DNA of 64,000 bases from Prorocentrum cordatum (Eukaryota > Sar > Dinophyceae > Prorocentrales > Prorocentraceae): positions 106,001 through 170,000 of the forward strand of contig CAUYUJ010016345.1 in the NCBI GenBank assembly GCA_963575745.1, given 5' to 3'. Positions 30,727 to 40,621 of the stretch are shown here, in pieces (within the stretch, counting starts at the first letter, position 1; every line of letters begins with the position of its first letter). Both the position numbers and the translations under genes were made by a program. Under the pieces are notes generated by a model, which worked only from the letters and a program-made list of their open reading frames with translations, did no database searches and was not told the origin of the DNA.

Positions 30727-31590
30727 CTGACCCAACTGCCCCACACTGCCCCAACTGTCCCAGATTGCCCTGCCTCAGACTGCCCCGGAGTGCCCCAACT
30801 GCCCCAGCTGCCCCAGACTGCCCCAACTGCCCCACACTGCGCCAACTGCCGCAGACTGCCCCAACTGCCGCAGACTGCCCCAACTGCCCCAAACTGCCCC
30901 AACTGCTCCAAACTGCCCCAACTGCCCCAGACTGCCCCGGACTGCCCCAACTGGCCCAGACTGCCCCAATTGCCCCAGACTGCCCCAACTGCCCCAACTG
31001 CCCCAGACTGCCCCAGACTGTCCCAGACTGCCCCAGACTGCGCCAGACTGCCCCAAGTGCCCTAACTGCCCCAGGCTGCCCCATACTGCCCCAGACTGTC
31101 CCAGACTGCCCCAGGCCGCCCCAACTGCCCCAACTGCCATGGGGGCTGGAAGCGGGCGGAGCAACTGAGACGGGTGGGCGGAGTAACTGGGCCAGCATCT
31201 GACCCAACTGCCCCAGACTGCCCCAACTGCCCCACATTGCCGCAGACTGCCCCAACTGCCCCAGACTGCCCCAACTGCCCCAGACTGTCCCAGACTGCCC
31301 CAGGCCGCCCCAGAGTGCCCCAACTGCCCGACACTGCCCCAACTGCCCCAGACTGCCCCAACTGCCCCAGACTGCCCCGGACTGCCCCAACTGGCCCAGA
31401 CTGCCCCAATTGCCCCAGACTGCCCCAACTGCCCCAACTGCCCCAGACTGCCCACACTGCCCCAACTGCCCCAGAATGCCCCAACTGCCCCCGACTGCCC
31501 CAGACTGCCCCAACTGCCCCAGACTGCCCCAACTGCCCCAGACTGCTCCAACTGCCCCAGACTGCCCCAGCTGCCCCAAACTGCCCTGGG
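30727..31590. repeat. 9-10 bp CTGCCCCA(A/GA) minisatellite with higher-order repeat
   Basis: About 85 copies of ACTGCCCCA, alternating with GACTGCCCCA. A ~70 bp spacer containing GGAGCAACTGA and ACTGGGCCAGCA occurs at about 30675-30740 and again at 31140-31205, so the array is two higher-order blocks of about 465 bp. Long frames are repeat artefacts. Confidence 0.9.
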
Positions 31591-31625
31591 CTCGGGCGCT
31601 TGCGAAGGATTATTGATCAAGACCA

Positions 31626-32441
31626 ATGATCGAGGAGATGATGCCAAGCACGCGTGTGGACGTACAGCTCGAGTCAGACAGCTCGGCATGCATTTCATCA
31701 CAGAGCCGGCCGGGGCTCGGCAAATTAAAGCACATTCATTTGAAGCACATGTTCGCCCAAGGGTTGCTGCGGGAGGGAAGGTTCGTCATCGGCAAGATTT
31801 CGACGGCCTTCAACAGCAGTGACCTGGGCACCAAGTACCTGGAGAAGACGGAGTTCGAGAGACACCGCCTGGCGGCGGGGATCAAGCTTCCAGGGCGCGA
31901 TGATGTTCATGAAGTTCGAGGTGGACACGGAGGAGGCGCTGGAGGTTTGGAAGATATGCGAGGTGGTGCGGTGCGATGCCTTACGGGCGTTCTGATGTTG
32001 GTTCAGGGAGCTGAAGGAGAGAATCGGTTCGGAGTTGCGACGGTTGAGTCAACGATGCTTGAGAAGGCCGATTCGGGTTTCGTGGAGGCAGTCTACTACC
32101 AGCTCATCGCGACGTTCTGCTTCGCGATGTTCGCCGTGGTCTTCGCCACGAGCTTTTACCTCGGATATGAGATGGGGCAGTACCAGTCGAGGCCCGACGA
32201 GAAGAAGGAGACCAAGCAGCTTCCTGCCACGGTGCGTGGGAAGGACTCGGTAGTCAGGCAGAGGCTGACGGTGGCGCGGCCTGCGCCCATGGAGAACTGT
32301 TCGGTATGCACGATGATCTACGCGGACGATTTCACGATCAACGCGATTCGAGAGAGGTGCTCTAAGCACCGTCTTGACACGAGCGGGTCGAAGAGTGATA
32401 TGATTCGGTGCCTCAGGACGGTCGAGCCCTGGTGGCGGTGA
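31626..32441 (+). CDS. copia RNase H C-terminus fused to a membrane segment and SAP-like motif
   Basis: A 271-codon open frame. Residues 11-88 match the end of copia RNase H: LESDSSA (catalytic Asp), LGKLKHIHLKHMFAQGLL, and NSSDLGTKYLEKTEFERHRL with the final Asp. A Gly-rich stretch (91-150) may be out of frame, since another frame there reads FMKFEVDTEEALEVWKICEV. Residues 157-181 (LIATFCFAMFAVVFATSF) form a strong membrane helix. Residues 232-266 (DFTINAIRERCSKHRL then TSGSKSDMI) resemble a SAP DNA-binding motif. The upstream part is cut off by the minisatellite ending at 31590, so the first ATG is not a true start. It is best read as the 3' end of a second copia-type element, different from the one at 13216-26093. 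Confidence 0.6.
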   Translation: MIEEMMPSTRVDVQLESDSSACISSQSRPGLGKLKHIHLKHMFAQGLLREGRFVIGKISTAFNSSDLGTKYLEKTEFERHRLAAGIKLPGRDDVHEVRGGHGGGAGGLEDMRGGAVRCLTGVLMLVQGAEGENRFGVATVESTMLEKADSGFVEAVYYQLIATFCFAMFAVVFATSFYLGYEMGQYQSRPDEKKETKQLPATVRGKDSVVRQRLTVARPAPMENCSVCTMIYADDFTINAIRERCSKHRLDTSGSKSDMIRCLRTVEPWWR

Positions 32442-33085
32442 GCTCGACGTGGGGACGTTGAGCCGTTTGATGTTGCAATGGCTCCGCGCGGCTGGACTTG
32501 CGCGCGGAGTCGATCAAATCAAAATATGCTCACCTCCGAGGGGGTGTGCGTGTATATAACCCCTAATCCAGCTGTGCGGCTATGCTATGTTGTGTGCCAT
32601 GCCGAAATGGGGTTTGGCCTAGTATGGCTGAGGTGTAGTGTAAGCCCAAAGGGCCTACAGCCTGGTAGCCCTACGGGGCTGGCGGGTGTTATCTGTCACG
32701 ACTGCGTTGATCGGAGTTTGCTGCGCAAGACGGAAGGGGATGCATATGTGATAAGTTGGTTCAAGGGCCGCTCTGAGAGGAAGGACACGAGACCTCGTTT
32801 TTTCCCACGTTTGGGCCATTCGGTCGGAATTGGCAATTTTCTGTCCAACCCAGGGGCGATGCGCTGCAGGGCGCTTTCGTGGCATTCGCTCTCTGTTCCC
32901 CCTTCCCTTCAGTGGTGTCTCCCCCTCCTCCGCTCTCCTCTCCGCCCGGCCGCCCCTTCGCTGGTTTCGCGCCTCTCGCATCTTCGCCTGCGCGCTTCGA
33001 GTGGCAAGCTCAGGGACTTCACGCTTGTGCTTATGCGCTGCACTGTCGCGCGGGCGGGGGGCGGATTTCGAAGCGGCCGCGTTTG
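32442..33085 (+). other. 3' flank of the RNase H ORF, possible LTR or UTR
   Basis: No gene recognised. Moderately AT-richer than its surroundings, with GTGTATATAACCCC near 32550 and ATGTTGTGTGCC. Its position after a copia RNase H end suggests 3' UTR or LTR, but no second copy is present in the window to prove it. A CCTCC-rich patch begins at 32895. Confidence 0.35.
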
Positions 33086-33089
33086 TTCG

Positions 33090-34340
33090 CAGCCGCCGCC
33101 CGCGCGCGCAATCACGTCGCGTCCAAGTGCCCCCCATGCTCCACATGAGCGCGCACATTATTCGCTTACGCCCGTGGCACATACTTGGTCAGAATGACCA
33201 TGTTTTGAAACACCGTCGCCAGCGCACGGGCCAACGTCATTTCCAAATGTTTTCCATGTTCCACATGAACGCGCACATCCTTTGCCTGCGACGTGGGGCA
33301 AACGTATTGTTTCGAAGCAGTAACTGCTTGGCAACACTGCCTCCAGTGCAAGGAACCACGCTACGTTCAGATGTTGTCCCTTTTCCACACCAACGCGAAC
33401 ATCATTCGTCTGCGAGCGCGGTAAGTCCACCATTTCGAAGTGATCGCCGTTGGGCAACCAACGCCGCCAGCGCACGGAACCACGTCATTTTCAATTGACT
33501 TCTGCCCCGCATTAGCGGGCACATCGTTCGCCGACGGTTGCGGGAACTTACGGTTTCAAAGCATTTGTGCGTCGCAGCCGCCGCCAGCGCGCTAAATCGC
33601 GCCAGCCCCACATGCGTCACATTGGTGCGCAAATCTTTCGCCCACGGCCTCCAGCGCACATAATCATGTCGCACTCTAGTGATCCCATGCTCCACATTAG
33701 CGCGTGCATCCTTCGCTGACGACTGTGGCAAATGCATGGTATCAAGTCACTCTTTTGTCGTCGCCGCCGCCAGCGCGCTAAATCGCGCCAGCCTCGAATG
33801 TTTCGCACGCGCCACGTTAGCGCGCGCACTCTTCGCCGACGACTGGCAAGCGTGCATGTCCAAAACACTTTTTGTCCTAGCCGCCACCAGCGCGCTAAAC
33901 CTCGTCAGTCTCAAATGCGTCATATGTCCCGCATTAGCGCGCACATCCTTCGTCGACGATAGTGGTACATTTGTTATGTCAAAACGATCGTGTTTCGCAG
34001 CCCCACCGCCCTCGCAAGGAATCATGTCACTCTCAAATGTTTCCCCTGCTCCTTAGTAGCGCACACATATGTCGTCAACGATTGCGGTTTAAACATTGTT
34101 TCGGAACGATCGCTGTTTCGCAACATCGCCGCCAGTGCACGGAATCGCGCCACCAAGAAATGTTCCCCATGTCCTACATTATCACGCACATCCGTCGTTC
34201 GTTATTTTTCGACGCCATCATGTTTCGCGGCCGCCGCCAGCGCACGGAGTCGTCTCATGATCAAATGTGGATTGCGCCGTTGAAGATCCATGCTATCTTG
34301 GAGGGCGCATGGGGCTAATTCGCCCCCATATTGGCGCGCG
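33090..34340. repeat. ~120 bp tandem array, about ten diverged copies
   Basis: GCGCACATC-type landmarks recur near 33151, 33272, 33392, 33513, 33630, 33702, 33823, 33942, 34053 and 34183. Units share CGCCGCCAGCGC, AATCACGTC, ATGTTCCACAT and TTCGCCGACGAC. The usual spacing is a multiple of three, so 40-codon frames repeat on both strands, but stops and indels occur in every copy. Confidence 0.8.
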
Positions 34341-34499
34341 CACTCTTCGCTTGCGATAGTTGTAAATGTAGTGCTTCAAAGCCGTTGCTCTGTGTTGCGA
34401 TCACCCCTTGAATTAAAAAGATGTACTCGGCACCCTTCGAATTGGAGAGTGGCGTCGGCGCTCTTACGATGGCGGCGTAGAAAGCAACAGGACTTGGTT

Positions 34500-34690
34500 C
34501 GTTCTGAGGGCATCCCTATCGACATCGCCACTCTCAGGTGGCTCGAACGACACCCCAATCGAAGTCGGCATCCTAATGGAAATAGGAAATCGACATCCCG
34601 CTCGAGATCGACATCGGAAATCGGAAATCGACATCCCAATGGCCACGTCCTCGACATCCCAATCGAAATCGGGAATGCTCTGCGAGGGCG
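34500..34690. repeat. GACATCCCAATCGAAATCGG short repeats
   Basis: Six or more variants of a ~20 bp unit (GACATC, CCAATCGAA, ATCGGAAATC), some in a slightly altered register. The end resembles 27470-27600. Confidence 0.7.
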
Positions 34691-35470
34691 TCCCGAGCGA
34701 AATGGCCACGTTACGATGACACTGCAACTTTTCTGGTCACTCTGGACGGCGATCAGTTTTTTGTGTGACTAAGTTTGGGCGGAATGCCACGTTCTGGTGC
34801 GGGCCCCGCTTGACCGTTTGGCATGTCTAATATTAAACAAGGTGAGAGATGCACTGCGAACTCCCACATTGACCTAAAAATCGGCATTGTCCCAGGGCCC
34901 CGCGGCAGAAGGCCAGCCTTGTCTTCTTCGATCCCCGCGGTCAAGACGTTTTTCATCCAGCGGGTTGTAGCACCCTGACGGGTCGATGCGGTTTGAACAG
35001 CACAGGGGGCGGAGCAGGGTCGACAGTTCCAGCGATAGTTTGGCAGAGTTTGGTGACGACATCGGATGTCGGGAAAGCGAGGATGGGAGGAGAAAAACAT
35101 CAACGCCATACACGGAGCATGCGAAAGGAGTCGGTTGCGTGGATAATGGCGAGGAGGTTGTCCATTTAACGGCGCGCGTCCGCGCAGCGCTTCGCTAAAG
35201 TGGCCTGGGTAAGCCATCGCGTAGGGTCGCTGCGACCTCGTGCGCAAGGCCCCATGTTCGTCATTCTACTTGGAGGGGAAACACAGGGGCACAGGGTTGC
35301 CATTGATTACTTTGGGCGTTCCAGATTGGCTTTCGTGGTTGGCGAATCGAAGGGTTGAACTCTCACCTTTGGCGGAAGCTGGCGGAAGGCCCGCAGAAGC
35401 TAGCGGAAGTAAGAATTCGACCACTCCGTCGGCAGAAAGAAAGGCAGACCCCCAGGAGAGATCATAGCCA
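34690..35470. other. no gene recognised
   Basis: A 164-codon minus-strand frame (34753-35247) is open but has no recognisable motif and lacks helical or domain-like pattern. Nothing else is seen. Confidence 0.35.
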
Positions 35471-35559
35471 GCGCAGTCGGGGTGAGTCGAACCGGCAACT
35501 TTCGGGGGTCGGAGGTGGTGGAGGCGTAGACCTCCCTTGGGCGCCCACTGAACCCCCAG

Positions 35560-36640
35560 GGGGGAGGGTGCTGCTGCGCGTCGCTCTCCGTAGTGTTCTG
35601 CGCCAGGCGGAGCTGCCGGCCGAGGAGGCGCGCCAGGCCCCGCGGCAGGCAGAGCAGCTGGCCGAGGAGGCGGCGGAGGTCGCGGCGCAGGCGGGGGGGC
35701 CCGCCGAGGCGCCAGCCGAGGCGCCAGACGCTGCCAGAGAGGGCGAAGCCTCTGCCAGGGCGAGCTGCGCGGAGGCGCTGGAGGCCCTGGAGGGCGGCGG
35801 AGCTTCGGAGGCTCGGGCGGACTGCCTCCGTGCCCTGTCCGCCGTGCCGCGGTCCCCCGCCGAGGAGTGGCGGGGGGGGGGAGCGGGCAGAGAGGTAGAA
35901 GAAGGCGCAGGTCCAGAGGCTCTGTTCAGTGAATTTCTCGAGGAGGAGGAGGAGGAGGAGGAGGAGGCGGAGGAGGAGGAGGAGGAAAAGGAAGAGGAGG
36001 GAGAAGAGGAGGAGGAGGAGGAGGAGGAGGAAGGAGAAGAGGAGGGAGACGGACGAGGGATGAGGAGGAGGACGAGGAGGAGCTGGGAGGACGAATGAGG
36101 GAGGAAGAGCAGCAGCTGAGGGCATGAAAGAGGGAGAAAGGAGGAGGAGAGGTCGAGGCGGATGAGCGGGAGGGGCCGATCGCTGCCAGCACGCAAGCGC
36201 CGCCGTCGTGTCATCTCTGCGCAGGAGGTCCCTGGTCAGCCAGAGGCGCTGGCGCAGGACGCCGCAGAGGGCGAAGCCTCTGCCAGGGCGAGCTGCGCGG
36301 AGGCGCTGGAGGCCCTGGAGGGCGGCGGAGCTTCGGAGGCTCGGGCGGACTGCCTCCGTGCCCTGTCCGCCATGCCGCTCCACGGTTTGGAGCAGCCCGC
36401 CGACGAAGCCTCGGCCAGGGCGAGCTGCGCGGAGGCGCTGGAGGCCCTGGAGGGCGGCGGAGCTTCGGAGGCTCAGGCGGACTGCCTCCGTGCCCTTGCC
36501 GCCGTGCCAGAGCCACTGGTCGACGAGGCGACGCAGGCACGTCGGCGGCGGGTGGGGGCGGGGGGGGGCAGAGAGGAAGAGGAGGCAGGGGGGAGGGCAT
36601 GGAGGACGTGTTGTATACGCACTGGTTGCCCCATTTCTTT
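35560..36640 (+). CDS. Ala/Glu-rich 35-residue repeat sequence, possible exons
   Basis: The peptide EASARASCAEALEALEGGGA continuing SEARADCLRALSAVP occurs three times: 35739-35849, 36267-36377 and 36401-36509. The first two are nearly identical at DNA level, the third differs at several bases. An earlier Ala/Glu-rich stretch (PAEEARQAPRQAEQLAEEAA) leads into the first copy. A (GAG)n block (35940-36060) and stops separate copy 1 from copies 2 and 3, so if this is a gene the copies sit on separate exons. The pattern of two helices with a Gly turn fits a helical-repeat protein, but I cannot name it. Tandem DNA duplication alone could also explain the pattern. Confidence 0.35.
35938..36090. repeat. 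(GAG/GGA)n microsatellite
   Basis: About 150 bp of GAGGAG and GAAGAG triplets between the repeat-peptide copies. Confidence 0.9.
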
Positions 36641-36732
36641 CTAGGGGATGCAAGTGGCCTCAACATGCTGTGCAGGGGGGATGCTCATCTGCCGAAGCTG
36701 AAACTGTGGATCAACCGCAATATCTTTCGTCT

Positions 36733-36801
36733 GCTGCTGATGATGATGCTAATGACGATGATGCTGATGGTGATGCTGCTGATGATGATGATGCTGATGA
36801 C

Positions 36802-36836
<35 letters not shown>

Positions 36837-36884
36837 CGATGATGATGACGATGATGATGATGATGGTGATGGTGATGGTGATGG

Positions 36885-36950
<66 letters not shown>

Positions 36951-37045
36951 CGATGATCCTCCTCCTCCTCCTCCTCCTCCTCCTCATCATCCTCCTCCCC
37001 CTCCTCGTCGTCCTCCTCCTCCTCCTCCTCCTCCTCCTCCTCCCT
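36733..37045. repeat. (ATG)n / (CTC)n back-to-back microsatellites
   Basis: GATGATGATG with GACGAT and GGTGAT interruptions to 36955, then abruptly CCTCCTCCTC to 37043. Two different triplet arrays abut without spacer. Confidence 0.9.
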
Positions 37046-38190
37046 ACCCACGCCTCCGTCTCACACGGCGTCTCCCTAAGTCCGGGATTGGGTTCGAATT
37101 GCTCTGGACACAGACCGACTAGGCCGACCACGAGTGGTGAGCGCTTCGGCGTCCTTCGTCTTCGGGCAGCACATGCAAAGGCAGCTTCTGTCCTTGAGGT
37201 TCTCTCGTGGTCTTTGAGAGCGCTCCGCCGCCTGGCGTGGTTTTCAGGTCCGCTCCTCCGCTCAGCCACAGCTGGCCCGCTGGCCCTGAGCACACCCTGC
37301 TGGGTGCGCCGCCGCCTCCGAGCGACGAGACCGCGACGTCCCCACCTGCGGCGGACCTCCTACCCCCAGACCTCCTCGCGCCGCGAAAAGATCACGACGG
37401 GAGATGTCTGGCCCTTTTCGGCCTCTGGAGGCCCTCGCCGGGCCTCGGGACCATCAAAAAGCGACACAGGAAGAAGAACTGGTCTGGGGGAAGGGGTCCG
37501 GACCTCTCGGGGTCGACCTCGTGAGGGGAAAGAGAAAAAAAAAACAAGTCGGGGGTCTGGGCCTCACCCGCGGCGCTCGCACGTTGATGCTGGGGTGCCG
37601 ATGCATGGCCTACGACCGACGCTGGCGGGACGCCTGAGTGAGTCACGCCCCGTGCGCACTCTGGTTCGCTGGTCCCCGCCTGAACGAACACATCGCCGGC
37701 GTACAGCACGCCGGCGCTCTCACAGGCATGCCGTCCAGCGTACCGAGCAGCACAGCACGCCGACCTGCACACTGACTTTCTCACTCGCCCACGCCCCGGC
37801 CCGCGAGCTGGGCGGCACATCGACCAGGTGCCTGCCGCCCAGTGCTGCACGGCGGAGCTTCTGGCTCCCAGCGCCGGCGCTGTCCAGACGTCCGCGTCGC
37901 TTGCTCCCCACTGGCTGCCCCACTTCGATCGCAGCTCCACCACTAGCTGGACGGCAGCGCCAAAAGGGAGACGGCAGCGCGCAGGCTCTCGGGGGACTTG
38001 TCCGCTGGGTGTCGGCGGTGCTGTCGCTCGGCGCCGAAACCCGAAACCCACCCTCGCCGATCCACGATTCAGGCAACTCCAGTGGCGGCGGGGGGGGTAG
38101 GCTTCGGAATCCGTCGAACACGTGGCCAAATTCGAATCCCACCCCTTCTTCCCATCGACTCGTGAGAATCGATGGTTGTTGGGGGTAGGG
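37046..38190. other. no gene recognised
   Basis: One plus-strand frame is open through most of this stretch but is Arg/Ser/Pro/Thr-rich with no domain signal, and other frames are similarly open, as expected of GC-rich non-coding DNA. GGTTCGAAT occurs near 37090 and, inverted, near 38128, but neither sits in a tRNA-like fold. Confidence 0.4.
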
Positions 38191-38194
38191 CTAA

Positions 38195-38357
38195 GTCGGG
38201 CCTGTCCCTCTACAATAGGAATATTCAAATATCAGCCAGCGTTGACTCCAAATAGATGAGACGACTCGAATCAAGGAATCAGAGGAACCGAGCAAGCTTG
38301 GAATCCGCAGCTCAGCAAGCAAGCAAGCGCGCAAGCAAGCAAGCAAGCGTGCAGGCG

Positions 38358-38395
<38 letters not shown>

Positions 38396-38661
38396 CATAA
38401 GGGGGGGGTGCCATTGGAAAAAGGGGGGGATAGGCATAGCCATAGCCATAGGAATTAGGGGGGGCATAGGAATTAGGGGGGGCAACGGACCAATTAGTAG
38501 AGAATGAGTTAGAACTCCTATAGGGCAGGCCTATTTGGAGAAAATAGTCCGAAAATAGTCTGGGGATGATTTTTGAATTGTTTTTCAATGTTTTCGAATA
38601 GTTGTGTTTTGCTATGTTTTATCTTTCGTCCAAAATCTGCCTGTAGGGGGACATGCCCGAC
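38195..38661. mobile_element. small TIR element GTCGGGC family, copy B (with internal expansion)
   Basis: Begins GTCGGGCCTGTCCCTCTAC and ends with the near-inverse GTAGGGGGACATGCCCGAC. The interior shares GGAATATTC and TTTCGTCCAAAATCTGCC with copy A at 40468-40621 but holds an extra ~300 bp that includes an (AAGC)n microsatellite (38319-38395). No ORF. A target duplication could not be defined. Confidence 0.55.
38319..38395. repeat. (AAGC)n microsatellite
   Basis: About 19 tetranucleotide units with a few GCGC and GTGC variants. Confidence 0.9.
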
Positions 38662-38787
38662 ATCAGGGCAGGGCTCGGATGTCGCGACCGAATCGTCGCG
38701 GGGCTTTGCGGCGCAAGTGGCCCTTCGCGCGGTGCGTCGGCGCCTGTGCCGACCGCTCTGTTCCGAGGGGGCCCCCCAGGGAGGCAG

Positions 38788-38948
38788 CTCCTCCTCCTCC
38801 TCCTCCTCCTCCTCCTCCTCCTCCTCCTCCTCCTCCTCCTCCTCCTCCTCCTTCCCCTCCTGGACTCCTCCTCCTCCTCCTCCCTCCCCCTCTTCCTCCT
38901 CCTCCTCCTCCTCCTCCTCCTCCTCCTCCTCCTCCTCCTCCTCCTCCC
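38788..38948. repeat. (CTC)n microsatellite
   Basis: About 160 bp of TCC triplets, briefly interrupted at 38850-38870. It ends at a CGCCATGG, where a 54-codon frame starts (MDDSSAIASILHAFGAAGAR...). That frame could be the start of an exon, but there is no supporting motif. Confidence 0.9.
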
Positions 38949-39119
38949 GCCATGGACGACTCCTCCGCGATTGCCTCCATCCTCCACGCCTTCGGAGCGG
39001 CGGGGGCGCGCGAGCCGCTCGTCCTGGCGCGCTGCTTGCGGGCCCCTGCGCCGCCGCTCGCCGCGAGCGGCCTCGCGACGGAGGCGATGCTCACCGCTGA
39101 CGGTGTTCATCGTTGACGA

Positions 39120-39690
39120 TGCTCGTGGTTCACGACGCTCCTCGCTCCAAGCGTTTTTGGCGCTGCGGCAGGAAAGGGGAGTTTCGAGCCATGTTGCTCC
39201 CATCGCGCTTGAGGACCGCGTCCCATAGCCAAGTTCGAGCACCCAGAGAATTATCGAAACAGTGTATGCCCGACACGCTAGCACAGTGTCGAATGAGTAT
39301 CGCCTCCCAGGGCCCGACACGTGAAAACCCTTTCGGTATTTCCTCGAGGTTCGAAACTCTGTTCTGGTGATGTGAGGCTACAGCAGGTTGGAACATCATA
39401 AGGTTCGCGCTGCTGCGGCGCACCTCAACCTCACCGGTCCTACCCCGAGGTGCAGCAGGTCTCTAGCCAACGCCCACCGCCTGACGAGGTCGCACCACCA
39501 CCTCCCGGCAGCCCAGACGCCGCTTATGAAACGACGATCCACGCGCCGGCCGCCAGTGTGCCACATCAGCACCCACGGAGCCCAACGCAGAGCACCAGAC
39601 GCGCCCAGCAACGACAGCAGCAGCAGCAGCAGACACCAAACCAGCGCAAGACCATCACTGCCCACCAGCACTGACCACCCCAGACCATCT
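39120..39690. other. no gene recognised
   Basis: Unique-looking sequence. One plus frame (39388-40194) is open but Arg/Ser/His/Pro-rich and runs straight through the foldback element, so it is not convincing. A CAG tract lies at 39617-39632. Confidence 0.4.
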
Positions 39691-39692
39691 AG

Positions 39693-39917
39693 GCCTCCTG
39701 GATGGGGTCGGAGTAGATGGGGTCAGATGATCGCGCCGCATCGCCGATGCATCGCCGATGCGGCTCGATGTGGAGCCCGATGTTCTCCGCGCTGGCGTCG
39801 CCGATGCATCGCCGACGTCTCCGATGTATCGCCGATGCGTCCCCGATACATCGGCGATGCATTGGCGATGCGGCGCGATCCTTCGACCCCATCTACTCCG
39901 ACCCCATCTAGGAGGCT
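39693..39917. mobile_element. foldback (MITE-like) element, ~70 bp inverted ends
   Basis: The left arm (GCCTCCTGGATGGGGTCGG, then AGTAGATGGGGTC and ATCGCGCCGCATCGCC) is repeated inverted at the right end, ending TCTAGGAGGCT. The centre is made of palindromic GATGCATCGCCGATG steps. TCTAG flanks both sides (39688-39692 and 39918-39922), a likely 5 bp target duplication. No coding capacity. Confidence 0.7.
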
Positions 39918-40467
39918 TCTAGAGCAGCAGCATCAGCACCACAAGTCTTCACCTCTGCGCACGGCGGCGCGGTGCCAGGCCCCCCGCTCGCGGGCGACGT
40001 GGGCTCCCCAGCTGCGTGCGGGGCTGCAGCTGCGGGTGGGGGCGCCCCCGCCTGCCCCGACCGCTCGGCGCCGCGCCTCGGCCACGCCTCGCGTCGACGG
40101 CTCGCCTTCGCCGCACGGCACGGCACAGGCACGACTGGAGCTGCTCCCCTCCAACTTCCAGGAGGGGGAAAAAAAAAAGCACAGACACAATTAATCGCCG
40201 ATCCCCCAGAGAATATGGGAAAAGATGGGAAGCTGGGGGGAAGACGAAACCCCCGAAAACATAGGAAATACCGGGAATCCGGGGATCTGTGTGCGCTATG
40301 GGAAAATGTGGAGCTGCTCCCCTCTCAACCTGCGCGCGAGATGCCAGGCCGCATGCCACGGAGGCGGGGCGCCCGCCGTCGCTCGGAGGCTGGCGCGCAC
40401 CCCCGGGGAAGCTGTGGGCTGGGGGGGAGCCTTGACGGCCAAGGCGGGCAGGGAGATTTTAACATGA

Positions 40468-40621
40468 GGTCGGGCCTGTCCCTCTGCGGGAGGAATATTC
40501 GAAGATAGTTCAAAACAAATTGTCTGGGGACGATGTTTGAGTTTTTGGGGGGCATGTTTGGGTGATTTGTTTGCTATTTTTCTTCCGTCCAAAATCCGCC
40601 TGTAGGGGGACATGCCCGACC
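40468..40621. mobile_element. small TIR element GTCGGGC family, copy A
   Basis: A ~154 bp element with ends GGTCGGGCCTGTCCCTCTGC and GTAGGGGGACATGCCCGACC, inverted repeats of about 25 bp with a few mismatches. The interior is AT-richer than its surroundings (TTTTTGGGGGGCATG, TTTGCTATTTTTCTTCCGTC). Confidence 0.6.

Noticed and set aside
30765-31629. Pro/Cys/Thr-rich frames in the CTGCCCCA minisatellite
   Set aside because: The 9-10 bp unit lacks stops; no sequence outside the repeat supports a protein.
35400-36653. A 417-codon minus-strand frame across the Ala/Glu repeats
   Set aside because: It is Leu/Pro/Ser-rich because it is antisense to GAG triplets and to the repeat peptide; the plus frame has the more protein-like helical pattern.
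37080-38140. tRNA or SINE B-box-like GGTTCGAAT strings near 37090 and 38128
   Set aside because: No T-stem pairing, no matching A-box at a suitable distance, and no cloverleaf could be drawn.
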